From Mercenaria mercenaria (taxonomy: Eukaryota > Mollusca > Bivalvia > Venerida > Veneridae): 64,000 bases of DNA. Below the pieces are notes generated by a model, which was not told where the DNA came from, did not search any database, and was given only the letters and a program-made list of their open reading frames with translations. The first letter of the stretch is position 1, and each line of letters starts with the position of its first letter. The translations under genes were made by a program, and so were the position numbers. The stretch is taken from the NCBI RefSeq assembly GCF_021730395.1, contig NC_069373.1:10062001-10126000 (forward strand). The letters run 5' to 3'. Shown here piece by piece: positions 12,415 through 25,500 of the stretch.

Positions 12415-15112
12415 CTAAACTTCAGTTCTGGGTCGTGTCTGTAACCATTTTGCAATGTTAGTATCTTTTATCACATTTTGTCTATGTTCTAGTAACAACG
12501 GGTATGGTTTCCATAGTGATTCGAGGCCCATCTCAATACAACTATCAACCATGTTAAATACAGCAAGGTCCGCGAGTGTCATCTGTAATGAAAACTAAGA
12601 TAATTAACAAATATGTCTGGAAGCATTTGCTGTGCACTTATTTGAAGCTTTGCAATCTCGTAATTTTTTAAGTTACGTTTTCATTTTCAGGAATGGCACA
12701 TTGTCAGCAGTGTAGCTACATTGAACTGCATTGAGTTATTACAATTCAGTGTAATGCAAATCAAACATTTTCCAAAACACACTGCTTTAAAGGACATATT
12801 TGTAACAACTCACTGAGCAACGATGCATCCAATGAGTATTTTAGCCAAATATACTTGATGCTGTCCCATAAATTGAATGAATTTGTATGTTGACTATTTT
12901 GTATAAATTTATTATAAAGTACAATACAGTTTGTATAACTCTTATCATTAGAGAGGCGGGTTACCGTCCGTGTTTTACACAGTTTCTGCACATACTGCAT
13001 TTAAAAATTGTTATAATGAAATAAACAAGTACCTTTGAGCCAATGATATACCCATTGCCACCGAAGTCATTCTTCCGTAGCTTAAAGAAAGAGGCAAACT
13101 TAGGCAGCATTTCAGTCAACAGCTTCTCATTCAAATCTTTCTGCAAATAAAATAGAAGATACAGTGGAACTTACTTCTAATCATGCGTATACCCGTCATA
13201 CACGGACTCCTGACTAATCCGAACGTCTCTTTCTAATCCAGAAACGCTTTTAATCTATACCTCTTTATTCTCTTACTTACTTTGGACTAGAAAGGTTTCA
13301 CTACCAATAGCATGGAGTTGGCGATAAAATGTTTTTTTCTTTACATGAAAGTTTTATCATAAAACTAGAAATAAGTACTTTGGTTGCTTCGTCCTTACAC
13401 AGCTGTACTTGCACAAAGACATTTCTTACGTCACCAACGCTGTCGTACATCTCGTCAATAAGCAAGTTGTCGTCTTCATTATCCGTGTAGAGTCCTAAAA
13501 TATCAAAATTTAAACAGAATAGTTTAAAAGTTGATATAACTGAGACTTTTGCACAGAACTATCAGTTATTAGATACAATCAGGATTTGTTCTAACCAAAT
13601 TTCCCTATATTTTGCCTTTAGATGTGTTGAAACAAGAGAATGTCCTTTATGTATTAAAATAAGATGATGCTTAAGAAGTATATATTCACTTAAGGACATT
13701 AAAAAACACCTCATTTATGCAATTGAAAAATGTGATCCAAGAAGATTTTTATAAAGAATATATATTTATGGTCTGCACTGTTCGCTGTGAACACCCCTTT
13801 GAATCATGAGTGATACTGCCCAAATTGAATGACGGACCAGTTCATTTTAGAAATTTTGTAGGATAAAGGTTACAGTTCTTGAGTGTATATTATAGTAAGG
13901 TTTGCCTTATCTACTGTTAAAGACCTTCAGTTTATTCTCACCAAACTTTCTCGCTAGATATTTTGCAATCGCTCCAGACTGACAATGAATGAAAGTTCTT
14001 TCTCCTTTAATAATTTTTAAACATGGCAAACATCTCATCGGCATATCTGAAGAAAAGCAACATGTATATATCGTAAATTTTGCACGAGTCAGATTTATTC
14101 TCTTAAAGAGACAAATCTTTCGATGGCTTGAAAGTGATGAATAACATCCCCTGTTTACGACAAAGGAAACACACTAAAATTATTAAAATGAAAAGTTATA
14201 TTTAACTAAATCACACTTTATCCACTGATAATTTCGTTTTTGTTAAATATCATAAACAGAATGTGTATAAATTATAAAAATCTTTCACTGGTTGAAAGTG
14301 CGGATGGAAATATCTGGCTCAAGGGTAACAATTTAGGCGGAAATACGAAGCTCTGTTGAGTAACCGCAAAACAGTTATCCGGGAGTCAGATATTTTCACA
14401 AGCAAATTCAACTAGTAATAGATTCTTGCATGCCGTATTTCTCAAATCACAGAAGAAATAAAGAAAAACAAATGCCTTTCTTTTATGAACTATTTGATAT
14501 AGTAGCGTATGAATTTACACATTCATTTATAAATTATAGCACGCGAGTCATCTTACACCCTCGTGTACAAGATGAGCTTTTTTACCAGCATCGGCAAAAT
14601 CACGAGAACATCTTGTCCGACATGCAAGAAAGTATATTATTCTGTTTTCCACCAGACAAATGAAAATACTTTTGTTAGATATACCATAATCACGATGAGA
14701 TAATTGAGCCGCGCCATGAGAAAACCAACATAGTGGTTTTGCGACCAGCATGGATCCAGACCAGCCTGCGCATCCGCGCAGTCTGGTCAGGATCCATGCT
14801 GTTCGCTTTCAAAGCCTATTGGAATTAGAGAAACTGTTAGCGAACAGCATGGATCTTGACCAGACTGCGCGGATGCGCAGGCTGGTCTGGATCCATGCTG
14901 GTCGCAAAGCCATTATGTTGTTTTTCTCATGGCGCGGCTCAGTTAATGAAATTGATATCTGCCGAAGACATCTCACCTGATTTCAGTTTTAACCATTCTG
15001 CCATATCAAGCCTAATATCCTCATATTGTACTCCTGCTGTAACAAACACTAATCTAATTATCTCCCCTCCACCTCTTTTGTTAAAATACAAAAGTTGGTA
15101 CTTTTCCGCCAT
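12415..15112 (-). CDS. Sigma-class-like glutathione S-transferase, 5 exons, 210 aa
   Basis: Minus-strand exons are 15112-14977, 14046-13942, 13494-13379, 13140-13033 and 12582-12415. All introns are GT-AG, and the reading frame stays open through every join. The family conjugates glutathione to electrophiles, and sigma-class relatives include prostaglandin D synthases and cephalopod S-crystallins. The N-terminal thioredoxin-like domain covers residues 1-81: the expected catalytic Tyr is Y9 in YQLLYFNKRGGGEIIR, the cis-proline is P53, and the glutathione-binding pair is Q68-S69 before AIAKYLAR. The helical C-terminal domain ends with TLADLAVFNMV and WLQTRPRTEV. It is predicted to be cytosolic, with no signal peptide. 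The usual GQLP before the cis-proline reads RCLP. Exon lengths 136/105/116/108/168 match the second GST at 47916-54442 closely. Intron 1 carries two palindromic repeats. Confidence 0.9.
14281..14426. mobile_element. decayed palindromic MITE in GST intron 1
   Basis: A foldback of about 145 bases whose ends pair (TCTTTCACTGGTTG near the start, an inverted match near 14405-14426). It resembles the better preserved copy at 24961-25112 in the terminal and CCGCCTAAACAGTTA-like inner parts. Confidence 0.6.
14546..14605 (-). repeat. short dispersed repeat (GTGTAAGATGACTCGC type)
   Basis: The reverse complement carries CCGATGCTGG, an A-run, and then GGGTGTAAGATGACTCGC. Similar text occurs at 24533-24596 and more weakly at 37250-37292. 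Confidence 0.5.
14706..14940. mobile_element. GAGCC foldback MITE, copy 1 (GST intron 1)
   Basis: A near-perfect palindrome of about 235 bases, running from GAGCCGCGCCATGAGAAAAC to the inverted GCGCGGCTC. The two inner arms contain the CTGCGCGGATGCGCAGGCTGG motif. The flanking bases are AATT and AGTT, a weak 4-bp duplication. It gives rise to spurious open frames. Confidence 0.85.
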
Positions 15113-16576
15113 CGTCTAAATCTCAAATAAAAGTATGCGTTATCAATATTGTCAAAGGCTGAAAAGAGGGGGAAATCCAGTTGAATGTTAAAAGCTACTT
15201 GTGGTTTGCGATGGATATAAGGAAGTGTTTAAACTGTCCCCAATCCTAGTTATAAGAGAACAATCGGATATTATTAACAAACTGTTTATATCCACTTTAG
15301 CAACCGCTACAATAGATGCATCTAATAACCATTAAGGTTATATGTTTATAACTATATAAGTATATGCATATAAGTATTGTACTTTATATACAGTAAATTT
15401 ATATCCAAGTATTTTTTTTAAAAAAAAAAAATTCTCTCAGACGTGGCATGCTTATGTATACCTAACATGAAGAAAATATGGGAGGTGATTACAACATTTT
15501 TGAGCCAGCTGTGAGACTAAGGCCGACAGAAATGTTTTTTAAGACAAAAAAAATCTTCCTGTACGAATATACCTTTACAGTTGATCTTCTATTAGGAGTG
15601 GGTGGTGGTGCATTAACATCCGAGTCATAAATGCCAAGGTAATCACATTGACCGACGTGTATGACTTTATTATGGAGAAAAAACAACCAATTTAGACAAC
15701 ACTATGATATCAAATTATAGCTTCAGGACTCACTTCTCGTTGTATATCTTTTGACTATTTCCGCTGTATACGATCACATTTTAAAAGAAACCTTTTAGTT
15801 TGTACGATTACATTTTAAAAGAAACAGTTTAGTATGTACATAAACTAGATTTGAAAACCTCATGCCATTTCCGTGCTTGTAATCGATAGAGAATATAGGT
15901 CGAACTTCGTTAAACTACGGAAAAAAAGATAAATTTTTGATTAGTGTGTATATCATACATCTATTACTATATCACAACTGTTGTATAGAATAAACGACCA
16001 TTAGCAAAAGACGCAAACTTTTTATGTTGTTCTAAAAAGACTAAAAGAGTGAAAAAGAAAATATCGTGATCTCTGATAGTGCCAAGTAAAACTGACAATA
16101 AGAGTATTCTAGTTTTATCATATTTGTTATAATCCCATAACATTCCTGTAGAAATCGATCTCTTAACCTTTTCTGCAGTATTGGAAAATAGATCATATTC
16201 GGTGCCATATGGTAAAACAAATCTCTCGAGGATTTGGCTGTTGCAATAAAGAATAAATTATGTGAACTTTATCATATAGCGCCATGGCTTTTAAAGAGAT
16301 ACGTAATGTATACTGGCATTATTACTCAGTGGGTGCTATAGTCTGACACTGAGATGAAACCAACACGACTATGGAACAAAAGGTTAACTCTGCCTGCTAA
16401 ACTTGATGTGCACAATATTTTTACATCAGATGGTACCGAGCTATTAATACCACCAGATTTCTTGTGACTAATGTTATATAGTCAAAACTCAAAAGCCTCA
16501 AGTCCTGACAGATGAGTCAAAGGCCCTTGAGGGCATTCATTGTTAATAGATATGTCATCATAATTAACAAAACATT
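15113..16576. other. intergenic, no gene recognised
   Basis: AT-rich sequence upstream of the minus-strand GST, so it should contain that gene's promoter, though no distinct core element stands out. A short A/T-only stretch lies at about 15413-15430. Confidence 0.5.
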
Positions 16577-16577
16577 T

Positions 16578-16798
16578 GAGCCGCACCATGAGAAAACCAA
16601 CATAGTGGGTTTGCGACCAGCATGGATCCAGACCAGCCTGCGCATCTGCGCAGTCTAGCCAGGATCCATGCTGTTCGCTAACAGTTTCTCTAATTGCAAT
16701 AGACTTTGAAAGCGAACAGCATGGATCCTGACGCGCAGTCTGGTCTGGATCCATGCTGGTCGCAAAGCCACTATGTTGGTTTTCTCATGGCGTGGCTC
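16578..16798. mobile_element. GAGCC foldback MITE, copy 2
   Basis: Palindromic copy of the family described at 14706-14940, with ends GAGCC and GGCTC. It is flanked on both sides by ATTT, a 4-bp target-site duplication. Confidence 0.85.
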
Positions 16799-17167
16799 AT
16801 TTAATCTCCTTTTGTTTATCAATAATATTATTCGAGAATAATCCATTTTTAATTTAATCAGCAATGGACTAGCTTTTTTTTCCTGGAAGCAAAATACAAA
16901 ATATATTGCCTTGGGAAATAACTGTAAACGGGAACAAAGGTCGGCTTTTAGTGATAGATATTATAACATGTTTTATTAATTTCTGAAAAAGGAGTTACTG
17001 GCTACCATAAATATCATGTCGGAAAGAGGCTGTTTTGTCGAATTTTTAAATGCTTGCAGTGCTGAAGTTGTTGATGAATGTATAACAACAAAAAAAGAAG
17101 AAAATATCATAAGTTGGATTTGTGCTTTCATTTTTACAGTTTGTATACAAACGGATTTTTTTTAAAA
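16799..17167. other. upstream region of the Cys-loop receptor gene
   Basis: No coding or repeat feature recognised. By position it includes the 5' leader and promoter of the receptor gene. Confidence 0.4.
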
Positions 17168-19847
17168 ATGCAGATAACTGTTGTCTTATTAGTAGTTTCA
17201 ACGTTGATGGATGTAGCAAAGTGTTCGACATTAAATGATTCCAAGCAACTTGTTTCTGACTTGTTGGAAACTTATGACAGGCGACAGCGGCCAGTTCTTA
17301 ACCAGTCTCAACCGGTAGTAGTATTGTGTGAATATATCTTAAAAGGTATACAAGGTTTCAGCGAAGTAGATGGGATGCTGAAAGTCCGGGGCACACTCTA
17401 CATGGAATGGATAGACCAGAGTCTGATATGGGACGTCAAAACATACGGCAACATACGTTCGTTCTCTTTTCCTGTAAGTGATGTATGGTATCCGAAAATT
17501 GTATTACTCAATTCTTTCGACGAGCCTAATCCTGTAGGAAAAGACTGGATGAACATAAGGGTCAGTCACGACGGCAAAGCAAAACTTTTCGGCATGGAGG
17601 TATTTAAAATTAGTTGTGACGCTGACGTCACCTTTTTCCCGTTTGACACTCAGGTACGTAGTTGAGTTTGAAATATGAATATCAATAGATATGAGTTAGT
17701 TGAATTTACATAAGCAATCACCACTGTTACAAGGAAATTTACATAACTGATATAAAAACATTCTGGCCTTCTTGACAGACATTTCTCCTAATGATAACTT
17801 TATCCTGCCTTTATGCGAAATAAAGAGCTAAATCGAGGGGTATAATAAATTTGTCAGACTTCTTTTTGACCTTTATTTCAAAATGACTCTATCTTATTTT
17901 GAAAAAAAAAATAATATTACAAAAACGAGAATTTACGAGGTATATTAGACCGTCACTAATGTATTGCAATTACAAGAGGAAACTGTTATAACGGAATTGC
18001 TGAAAGAAACGGCTGTTGACTCATCCATAGCTTTTGCTCAAGATGTTGGTTTTCTGCACATGGATCAATGAATATTGAAGCTGCAAAGAAATTTTATTGA
18101 AAACAGATCTTTGAAAAAAAAAGCAGTTACCTATTATCTAAATCAAGCGCTGGTATGGTTTGTATAAATTTAACCAAGACCTTACGTTCGCTAGGTGGGG
18201 ATGAGTATCCTGCAACTGACAAAGTTTCACTGAACAGGAAATCTAATTACATATAACAGCATATAGAAGTCTGCCAGAAGATATCATAGACCAAAAAAAA
18301 ATCTGTTACCTTCTTCGTTAATTTATATCTTTTAAGCTTTTTATGTCAAGGAAAAGTAGAAGTCTCGGCTGGAGACTTAACTTTTATATTTTCTTCGACT
18401 CGCCTATTAATAAATTTCATTTTATGAGACAGTAACATGGAGTGCAAATTTTTCTCTAAATGCACGATGTAAACAAATTGAAAATGGCATCAAATATAGA
18501 AAAACAGACGTAGCAAATGATAAATAAGGAAAAAATGAACTTCTTGAAAAAAAATTCTAGAATTTAGATACTCATACGATGTGTTTGTAAAGAAATATAA
18601 ATTAGACTTTTATATAGAAACCAGTGCAAATATTGATATAATTCGAAATAAATATGAAGTAAACGTGACACAAAGAATGTACATAATTGAGCCGTGCCAT
18701 GAGAAAACCAACATAGTGGGTTTGCGACCAGCATGGATCCAGACCAGCCTGCGCATCCGCGCAGTCTGGTCAGGCTCCATGCTGTTCGCTTTCAAAGCCT
18801 ATTGGAATTGGAGAAACTGTTAGCGAACAGCATGGATCCTGACCAGACTGCGCGGATGCGCAGGCTGGTCTGGATCCATGCTGGTCGCAAACCCACTATG
18901 TTGATTTTCTCATGGCACGGCTCATATTAACATAAACATCATCAACATTTTTCAACTGATAACGCGTATGTATCAACTTGCATGTGCTTTTATTATTTCA
19001 TATCAGTTCAGAAGAGAGGGTGGGGTATGTTGTTTTTGTAGCGCAGCTATATAAGGCTTTTATTCTTTTGCAGACCTGCAGCATGTTTTTCATAGCGTTT
19101 GGCAATACCTTTAACGAGGTTAAGCTATTTAGTGATACATCTGCATCAGACGATCCTCTTATCAAACAGACGCTTAAAAATAAAGAATGGAGTCTTCAGA
19201 ATTTTACCACAAGGCGAGTGCACCAACCAATGCAGCGAGACTTGATTGTAACAACATTTGTTATGAAAAGATTGCCTGCATTCTTGATTTTGAACATTTT
19301 TCTCCCAGTTTTATGTCTGGCGCTAATAAACGTACTTGTATTTCTGCTTCCGCCAGAATCTGGAGAGAGGATCTCATTTGCAGTGACCGTTTTGCTGTCG
19401 ATGGCTGTTTACATGACCATCATAGAAAACAATCTGCCTAAGATATCCAAACCCATGCCATGGATATGTTACTATCTAGCGGCCGTGCTCATACAAAGCG
19501 GACTAATATGCATCACAGCGATTTTCAACCTCTATTTGTATCATAAAGAAAATAACAAAACTATTCCACTCTGTTTTCAAACTACAGCTAATGGATGTAT
19601 CAGCGCTGGTAAATCCCAGAAACCTTTGGAGGAAACTAGTGATGATATGATGCTAAAGACAGATGAAGAACACGTTAATGAAAATAGCTCAAATGTCACG
19701 TGGCAGGATATTAGCTTTGCTGTAGACAAAATAAGTTTTATATATTTTCTTTTAGCCATTATAACATGCAATATTTTGTACTTCACCATTACCCTGAGTA
19801 AGGCTGAAAAACAAGGTAACACCGTAATTAATGAGCTTTTCGGATGA
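17168..19847 (+). CDS. Cys-loop ligand-gated ion channel subunit, nicotinic-like, 2 exons, 419 aa
   Basis: Exons 17168-17653 and 19074-19847 join in frame across a GT-AG intron. The product has a signal peptide (residues 1 to about 19), an extracellular ligand domain with the Cys-loop C150-C164 (13 residues between, containing FFPFDTQT), and four membrane segments: M1 about 230-254, M2 about 259-280, M3 about 291-316, M4 about 382-403. G259-E260-R261 before M2 fits the cation-selective filter of nicotinic receptors. The M3-M4 loop is short. Residues WYPKIVLLN fit loop A. The loop B tryptophan position reads F in IAFGNTF, and no vicinal cysteines of loop C are present before M1, so it is not a classical acetylcholine-binding alpha subunit. 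It could be a structural subunit or bind another ligand. The intron contains a foldback MITE. The start was chosen as the ATG opening the signal peptide; an upstream in-frame codon adds 30 residues without one. Confidence 0.92.
18689..18923. mobile_element. GAGCC foldback MITE, copy 3 (receptor intron)
   Basis: Full palindromic copy inside the single intron of the Cys-loop receptor gene. Flanking bases are AATT and ATAT, so no exact duplication is visible. Confidence 0.85.
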
Positions 19848-20699
19848 ACAAGTCTTGGAAAGCTATTTAGTGTGTCACTGTCTATTTGCATTATATTTTC
19901 CATTATATTTCTTTATAACAATAACCTTAACATAACTAAATTATACCCATATTGAAATAATCATGCTGAAGTTGGGAGTCTAGTGGCATGGCGGCCTACA
20001 GACCTGAAGTTGGCTTCTAGTGGCAGTACGTACGACCTGAGTTGTTGGTCAAGCGGTCGGATGTTGGCAGCGTAGCGGCACGACAGACTTGTATATTTAC
20101 TGATTTAAAATACACAACAAATGTATACGATAAATATATAGAAACTGTGAATACAAATATTAAAACTTAATAAAGCACAAAAAAAGATTGCTGCTTATCT
20201 CTTGAAAAGTTGCAACGCAGCCTGTTAGTGTAGATTTAATACAAAGATATAAAACAGTCATGTTTGTGATTCATTTATGAAGAAGAAGAAAGAATGTTTA
20301 TTCGTATTAAATCCTTCAAAGGGCCATTGAGAAAGCATCAGCATAACATAATGATGAAAAACATTACAACGTTCGTTTTATGCTTTATTGACTTTTAACG
20401 TTTGCACACAGTTTCCAGTTTCCTTTCAATTGACTTCTTAAAGAATCAGAATCTCTTTGTTTATATCAGCTGAATTATAATTATGCCATTATAATATTAT
20501 ACATGTATATATTATGTCACAAATTGATTGCCTACATGGAAATTGTATAAATGGATACTTAAAGGCAATACTGACCTATTATAAGAAGTATTTGTCTAAG
20601 AATGTATGTGATAATGTGATATTAATTAGGTTGTGATAGTGTAAATTGTATTTTGGTTGTTGTTGTTGTTCAGAAGGCTACATTTAAAATTAAGATGTA

Positions 20700-20730
<31 letters not shown>

Positions 20731-21052
20731 AAATAAAAATGTTATTATTATTATATGAAACAAAGAAGGATTTGAATTACTGACCTTCAACCTATACATA
20801 CATACATAAATAATAATGCGTACATACTATCTGATTCGGGTGGGTGGTGGGGCGTACCTAATGCAGTCCAGTAACTTTTTGATTGCTAAAAATTCAGACC
20901 ACGAGTGATATTAAAAGGTATCAGTAGTATTATAATAAGATGAAGTCCAAGAGACTGCTGTCTGATGACAAACGTGTCTTAGTGATAAAAGATAAGTTAC
21001 TTCTTCTTCCTGTCTCAGCCACGATGCTTGTTGTCTAATAGCAATTGTTATG
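19848..21052. other. receptor 3' region and intergenic sequence with ATT microsatellite
   Basis: No gene recognised. An (ATT)n microsatellite runs from about 20702 to 20730, with a second short one at about 20741-20754. Around 19980-20080 a phrase including TAGTGGCA and ACCTGA is imperfectly repeated. Confidence 0.5.
20169..20174 (+). terminator. candidate polyadenylation signal of the receptor gene
   Basis: AATAAA about 320 bases after the receptor stop codon, followed by an A-rich stretch. Confidence 0.35.
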
Positions 21053-21617
21053 CCTTGGTCACAAAAACAATGTCCGTACGGTTTTAAAAAGTCGTACAAG
21101 TCCACCAATTTTAGAATCCTTACGGTCTCTGTACAATCGTGGCGTCTGGTCACAGTACCTACGGGTCCCGTACGATCTTTAAAGGATGCAATTGTAGGAC
21201 ATCCGTACGGACATCGCAGACAAGTCGTGCGGAGCTCGCAGGGAGCCCGGCCGTACCTTGTACTGTGCTCGCGAGTTCGTACGGTGCTCGCACGGTACTC
21301 ATACGGTGTCCGCACGGTGTCCTTGAGACAAGAATAAATCAGTTCGGCGACGTCTGAAAAATTTGCATTTACAATCGTAGGATATACGTACGGACATCGC
21401 AGACAAGTCGTGCGAGCTGCTCCCGACTTCGAAAATCTCTACAAGGTAGTAAAGAACTCTGGAGCTCGGTGAAACATTTTCCCGAGTCCTCTACGAGTTC
21501 AAAAATTCGCACGACGGTCGTACGAATCAACGATGTCCGGGCGGACGCCGTACGAGGTTACCAAAACTCGACTGAAAACCTACTCGTACGGAGCTCGTAG
21601 CGTTCTTGTGACCAGGG
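21053..21617. mobile_element. non-coding TIR element rich in CGTACG motifs
   Basis: The ends are inverted: CCTTGGTCACAAAAAC at the left and the complement of CCCTGGTCACAAGAACG at the right. The 565-bp interior is crowded with GTACGG/CCGTAC words and holds an internal direct repeat (about 21190-21232 and 21372-21413, sharing GACATCGCAGACAAGTCGTG). No transposase frame is seen. Its architecture resembles 39086-40473, whose ends differ. Confidence 0.65.
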
Positions 21618-22589
21618 TATTGCTGAGAAAAATATAATTGGGCTTGATCAAACATTTTTGCTTGAATTTACACCTGATAATCCATACAAAATGTGTATAG
21701 GATAGCCAAAATATAGAACAGTTACCTGTGTATGATTTTCACAAGTATAATTTATCATATAAATAATTTCAAATGGAGGATATCACATCTCCTAATGCAA
21801 GTCAAAATGTACCAAAGCTGTTCTACAGTTTTGTTTTCTTTTTTTCAGGAAGAATTGCATGAACCCTTCCAAGTTGTCCCCGAAAGTCCAGCTTTGGTTT
21901 TACTAGGTCCCTATTACTTTATGTGTATTTTTGCTTATTGTATATGACAATTGTCAAAATAATAAGCAATAATCTGAGTCAGACTTCTCCTTTAATATTA
22001 AAATTTAATTATAGAAGTATAAGACTTACTTAAGCAAACTACTCAATACTTCTTGTATATATAATGTTTCAAATTGTTTGTATTTATGTTAGTATTAAAC
22101 TGATAAACATGTGACTTGGCGATGGACATGTATATATATATCGTGTGTTTAAGGCAATTAACTTCTTGACTTTTGAATCTAAAATCGTTTCGCTTTCATT
22201 AACTGATTTGTACACGAAAATTTTACACAATGATGTTTTCTATGTAGCTGTCTATATCATTTTTCAAAATGACTGCTACAAGTAAAAGAAAAAGAATGGG
22301 TTCTTTAATGGGCGTGATTGTCCGCTCACCAAAAAACTCGAATCTTATAATGACCGAATTTCGCAAATTTATATAGTTAATTAATAACTTACCGGTAGTA
22401 TGATAATAGGTTAAAGTAAAAATGAGTTTTAATTTTGCCACGATAAGGTAACACAGCTTCAAGCTTCTATCATTTTATATTCATAAAGGAAAATGACAAC
22501 GAGCCAGATACACGAGTACAGGTTGTTTTTATACGTTTTATTTGACGAATATATTTCATAATTGTGTAGATATTATGACGATCATGATA
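21618..22589. other. intergenic, cystatin 3' side
   Basis: AT-rich sequence with no recognised gene. AATAAA on the minus strand at 22537-22542 lies 48 bases past the stop of the cystatin gene and is a likely polyadenylation signal. Confidence 0.45.
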
Positions 22590-25500
22590 TTAAGATACTG
22601 GCTCCTTGTTAGCAAAATAGCAGTGGAATTCCTCTATTTCCAGGTATCCCTCGCTTTTTATCTCATACACGATCACATTGCATCTTCTTTTTATGTTCTT
22701 CTGAAAAAAAAAAAATAAAAAAAATAATTGAAAATTTTCTTAGCCACAGAAGCAATGAGGCAAACATATTCCATAATCATTATACGACTTTGAAATTTGC
22801 TTTTAAAATATCTTTAGGTTGTGCATTATAAATACAGGCAGACAGGAAACATATTAATGGAAAAACGAAAAGTGCTTATCACGCAAGTATAGACTCTTAC
22901 AAGCATGCGAACACACAAAAAATGGCAGCTTCAAATTTTATGTTTTTATGTTTCGCAATTCCGCGTTACCCAAGATTCGAAATTAACGCAAAAACTGGAA
23001 ATTTTATGGAGATGCTTCGCACTCAATCAAAATGAAGTCATCATTTCAGCAATATCGTTATTTTTTTTCTAGAGTTCACGCACGTGTAAACCCTGCCGAA
23101 GATAGAACATGTTGAATAAAGCCAGGCTTTATGCTACATCATGAATGCAGATGAACATAAAAATCTATAACTGCACTGACTTTGATTCGGCCGTGATGCA
23201 ACCGATGATTGAAATACGCGCGCTAAAAAGAAAGAATAACAAGTGAAAGTTTGGTTAAACCAACTAAATTGTTTTATTAGTTACTGCTGCAATTACAACA
23301 AAGTTAATTCATTTTCTTTACCTAGCAAAATGCATGAGTTTTGGTCAATTACTGTGCACATTACGTAATAAAAACATACATTGGTCAGATAACCTTTTTC
23401 TCACATGTGGTGGAAGTGGCGAAAAACTTCGGTAAACCCATATTGATTTAGAAATATTTCTTAGACTTTGAAATAATAGGGGATGAAAATCCCCGAGACG
23501 GTAACGTCCGTATATAGTTATTCGTCTTTGTTGTTTGCATATACTGAGGCAATTTTTTCGATGTTTTCCGGTTCCGGTTTATGCACACACCGCAGACTGG
23601 TTGTCTGCATGAACATCCGAGCACGCCGAATCAGTCACAGAAATTTGTAAACCGCGCCAACATGATTCTTTTCTTCTTCGTTCGTAATGAAAACTGTACA
23701 TGCAACTGAAAAACACTTTTAAAACAGTAAGGAAGTGTAAAGGCCGTCAAGTTCCTGCGTGGAGTGCAAACAAACAAAAAAAAAACCCTAAAGGCATACA
23801 GACACTAAATAGAAAAATGGCGCGAAAAAAAAAATAGTAGTCGCATAATGGCGGACACAAATAGTCCTCAGTTTTTTTTTGCTCTGTAGAGCTATTTTCC
23901 TTATTTTCTTTGCAATTTTTTGGCTAAAATCACATGACAGATCTATGCTTGACATGTAGATAGCATTTTCATAATGAAATAACAATATGACAAATTTTTT
24001 CATGGAAACTTAGATCATACACCACCAGTATAATTTGGGGTCTCATTTTTTAGCTGATTTTGCAGTTTGTGTGTTTGACTGAAATTATTTTTCTTGCATC
24101 AAACATGACCCCCACTTTTCTTTTGATTTTTAGTTAACATTGACAATATTCTTCAAGAAAATGTAAGTTACGCAAATTTAAAATGGTCCTGATGTGTGCT
24201 GCGGTCATTGGAAATAGGTCAGTTTTATATAGAATAAAGAACAACAACTATTTAGTGTGTTATAAATAACCTAAAGCCAGTGCGAGAACGCGGTGAATGA
24301 CGTCATCGTCACGGCTTTCCGTAAATTTTGCAAAGAATGATACTCGTTTTAAGAGGTATGATGACACAAAATGTGTAACTGTAAGAGCGGATTGTCACTT
24401 TCTTTTGAGTGTTGAATATTTCTTTGTAAGTGGTATACAAGATAAATCCCCATGCTAGGCGGTGCCTAAATTCATATTATTTTCTCAAGCGCTCGAAATA
24501 AGATATATTATTGCATACCAGACGGGGATTTCCGGTGTCTTTACCGGTGCTGGAAAAATCCATCTTACACCCTGGGGGGTGTAAGATGACTCTCGTGTTG
24601 TAAATGACGTATAACGAACTACATATATGTAGAAGATTTATGTAGTAATTTATATTTTATTTATAAAACGGAATAAAAATTCAATACCTTGACAGTTCCT
24701 GTTGGTTCCTGATAATATATTTCTCGATTCAAATCACGTTATTTTATCAAAAAATCAAAACGTTATGCTGCAACTGATAAAACAAAACCGGAACTAAACA
24801 TTGTTGTTTGTTTTGAAACGTCATGACGTCTTTCCTGTTTACGGACGCTGGTTTCCCGCGCTTTGTTTTAATACACTGCCATAAGAAATAGTTCTAAAAA
24901 GAAAGCCGTACGATTGATTTTATTTTTATTATTGTTTCTTGAAATCGGTATGCAAGAAAAAGATTCTGTCACCGGTTATAGGTGCAGATGGAAATATCCG
25001 GCTCTCGGGTAACTGTTTAGGCGGCAACTCGGTAGAGAGCCTCGCTACCGCCTAAACAGTTACTCTCGAGGCCGGGTATTTCTGTCTGCACCTACAACCA
25101 GTGAAAGAATCTTATAGTACGCTCGAGAAAAGATATCAAACACTCGAGATAAGTCGTTGTGTTATCGAGATCAACTTTCGAGCGTACAATATAATATGGT
25201 TTGTCCTTGAAAGAAGATCTCGTGCGTTCGAGATATGTCGAACGCGCTCGAGATAAGATGTCGTGCGCTCTAAATAAAATGTCGTACACTTGAAATAAAA
25301 AGTCTGCTTATTTTTTTGAAACATGGAAAATCAGAATCACCTGTATTATAAAAGAAAAACGAGGTGACCTGGTAGTCTAGCGGTAACAAGCTTGGCTATC
25401 AATCCAGAGGTCCAGGGTTCGAATCGCGGTCCAGGTGCTGGAAATTTTTGAGATACTCTCGAGTGTCTCCCACCTAATTAAGGGACCAGAATCGGTTCAG

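Noticed and set aside
14750-18930. Open frames translating MDPDQTARMRRLVWIHAGRK-like protein, also at 26041, 47302 and 54029
   Set aside because: They are translations of the GAGCC foldback MITE in various frames and strands, not genes. The protein-level similarity is repeat identity.
25361-25440. tRNA gene
   Set aside because: A and B boxes are present, but the sequence continues into a SINE body shared with 49544-50029 and the cloverleaf is imperfect.
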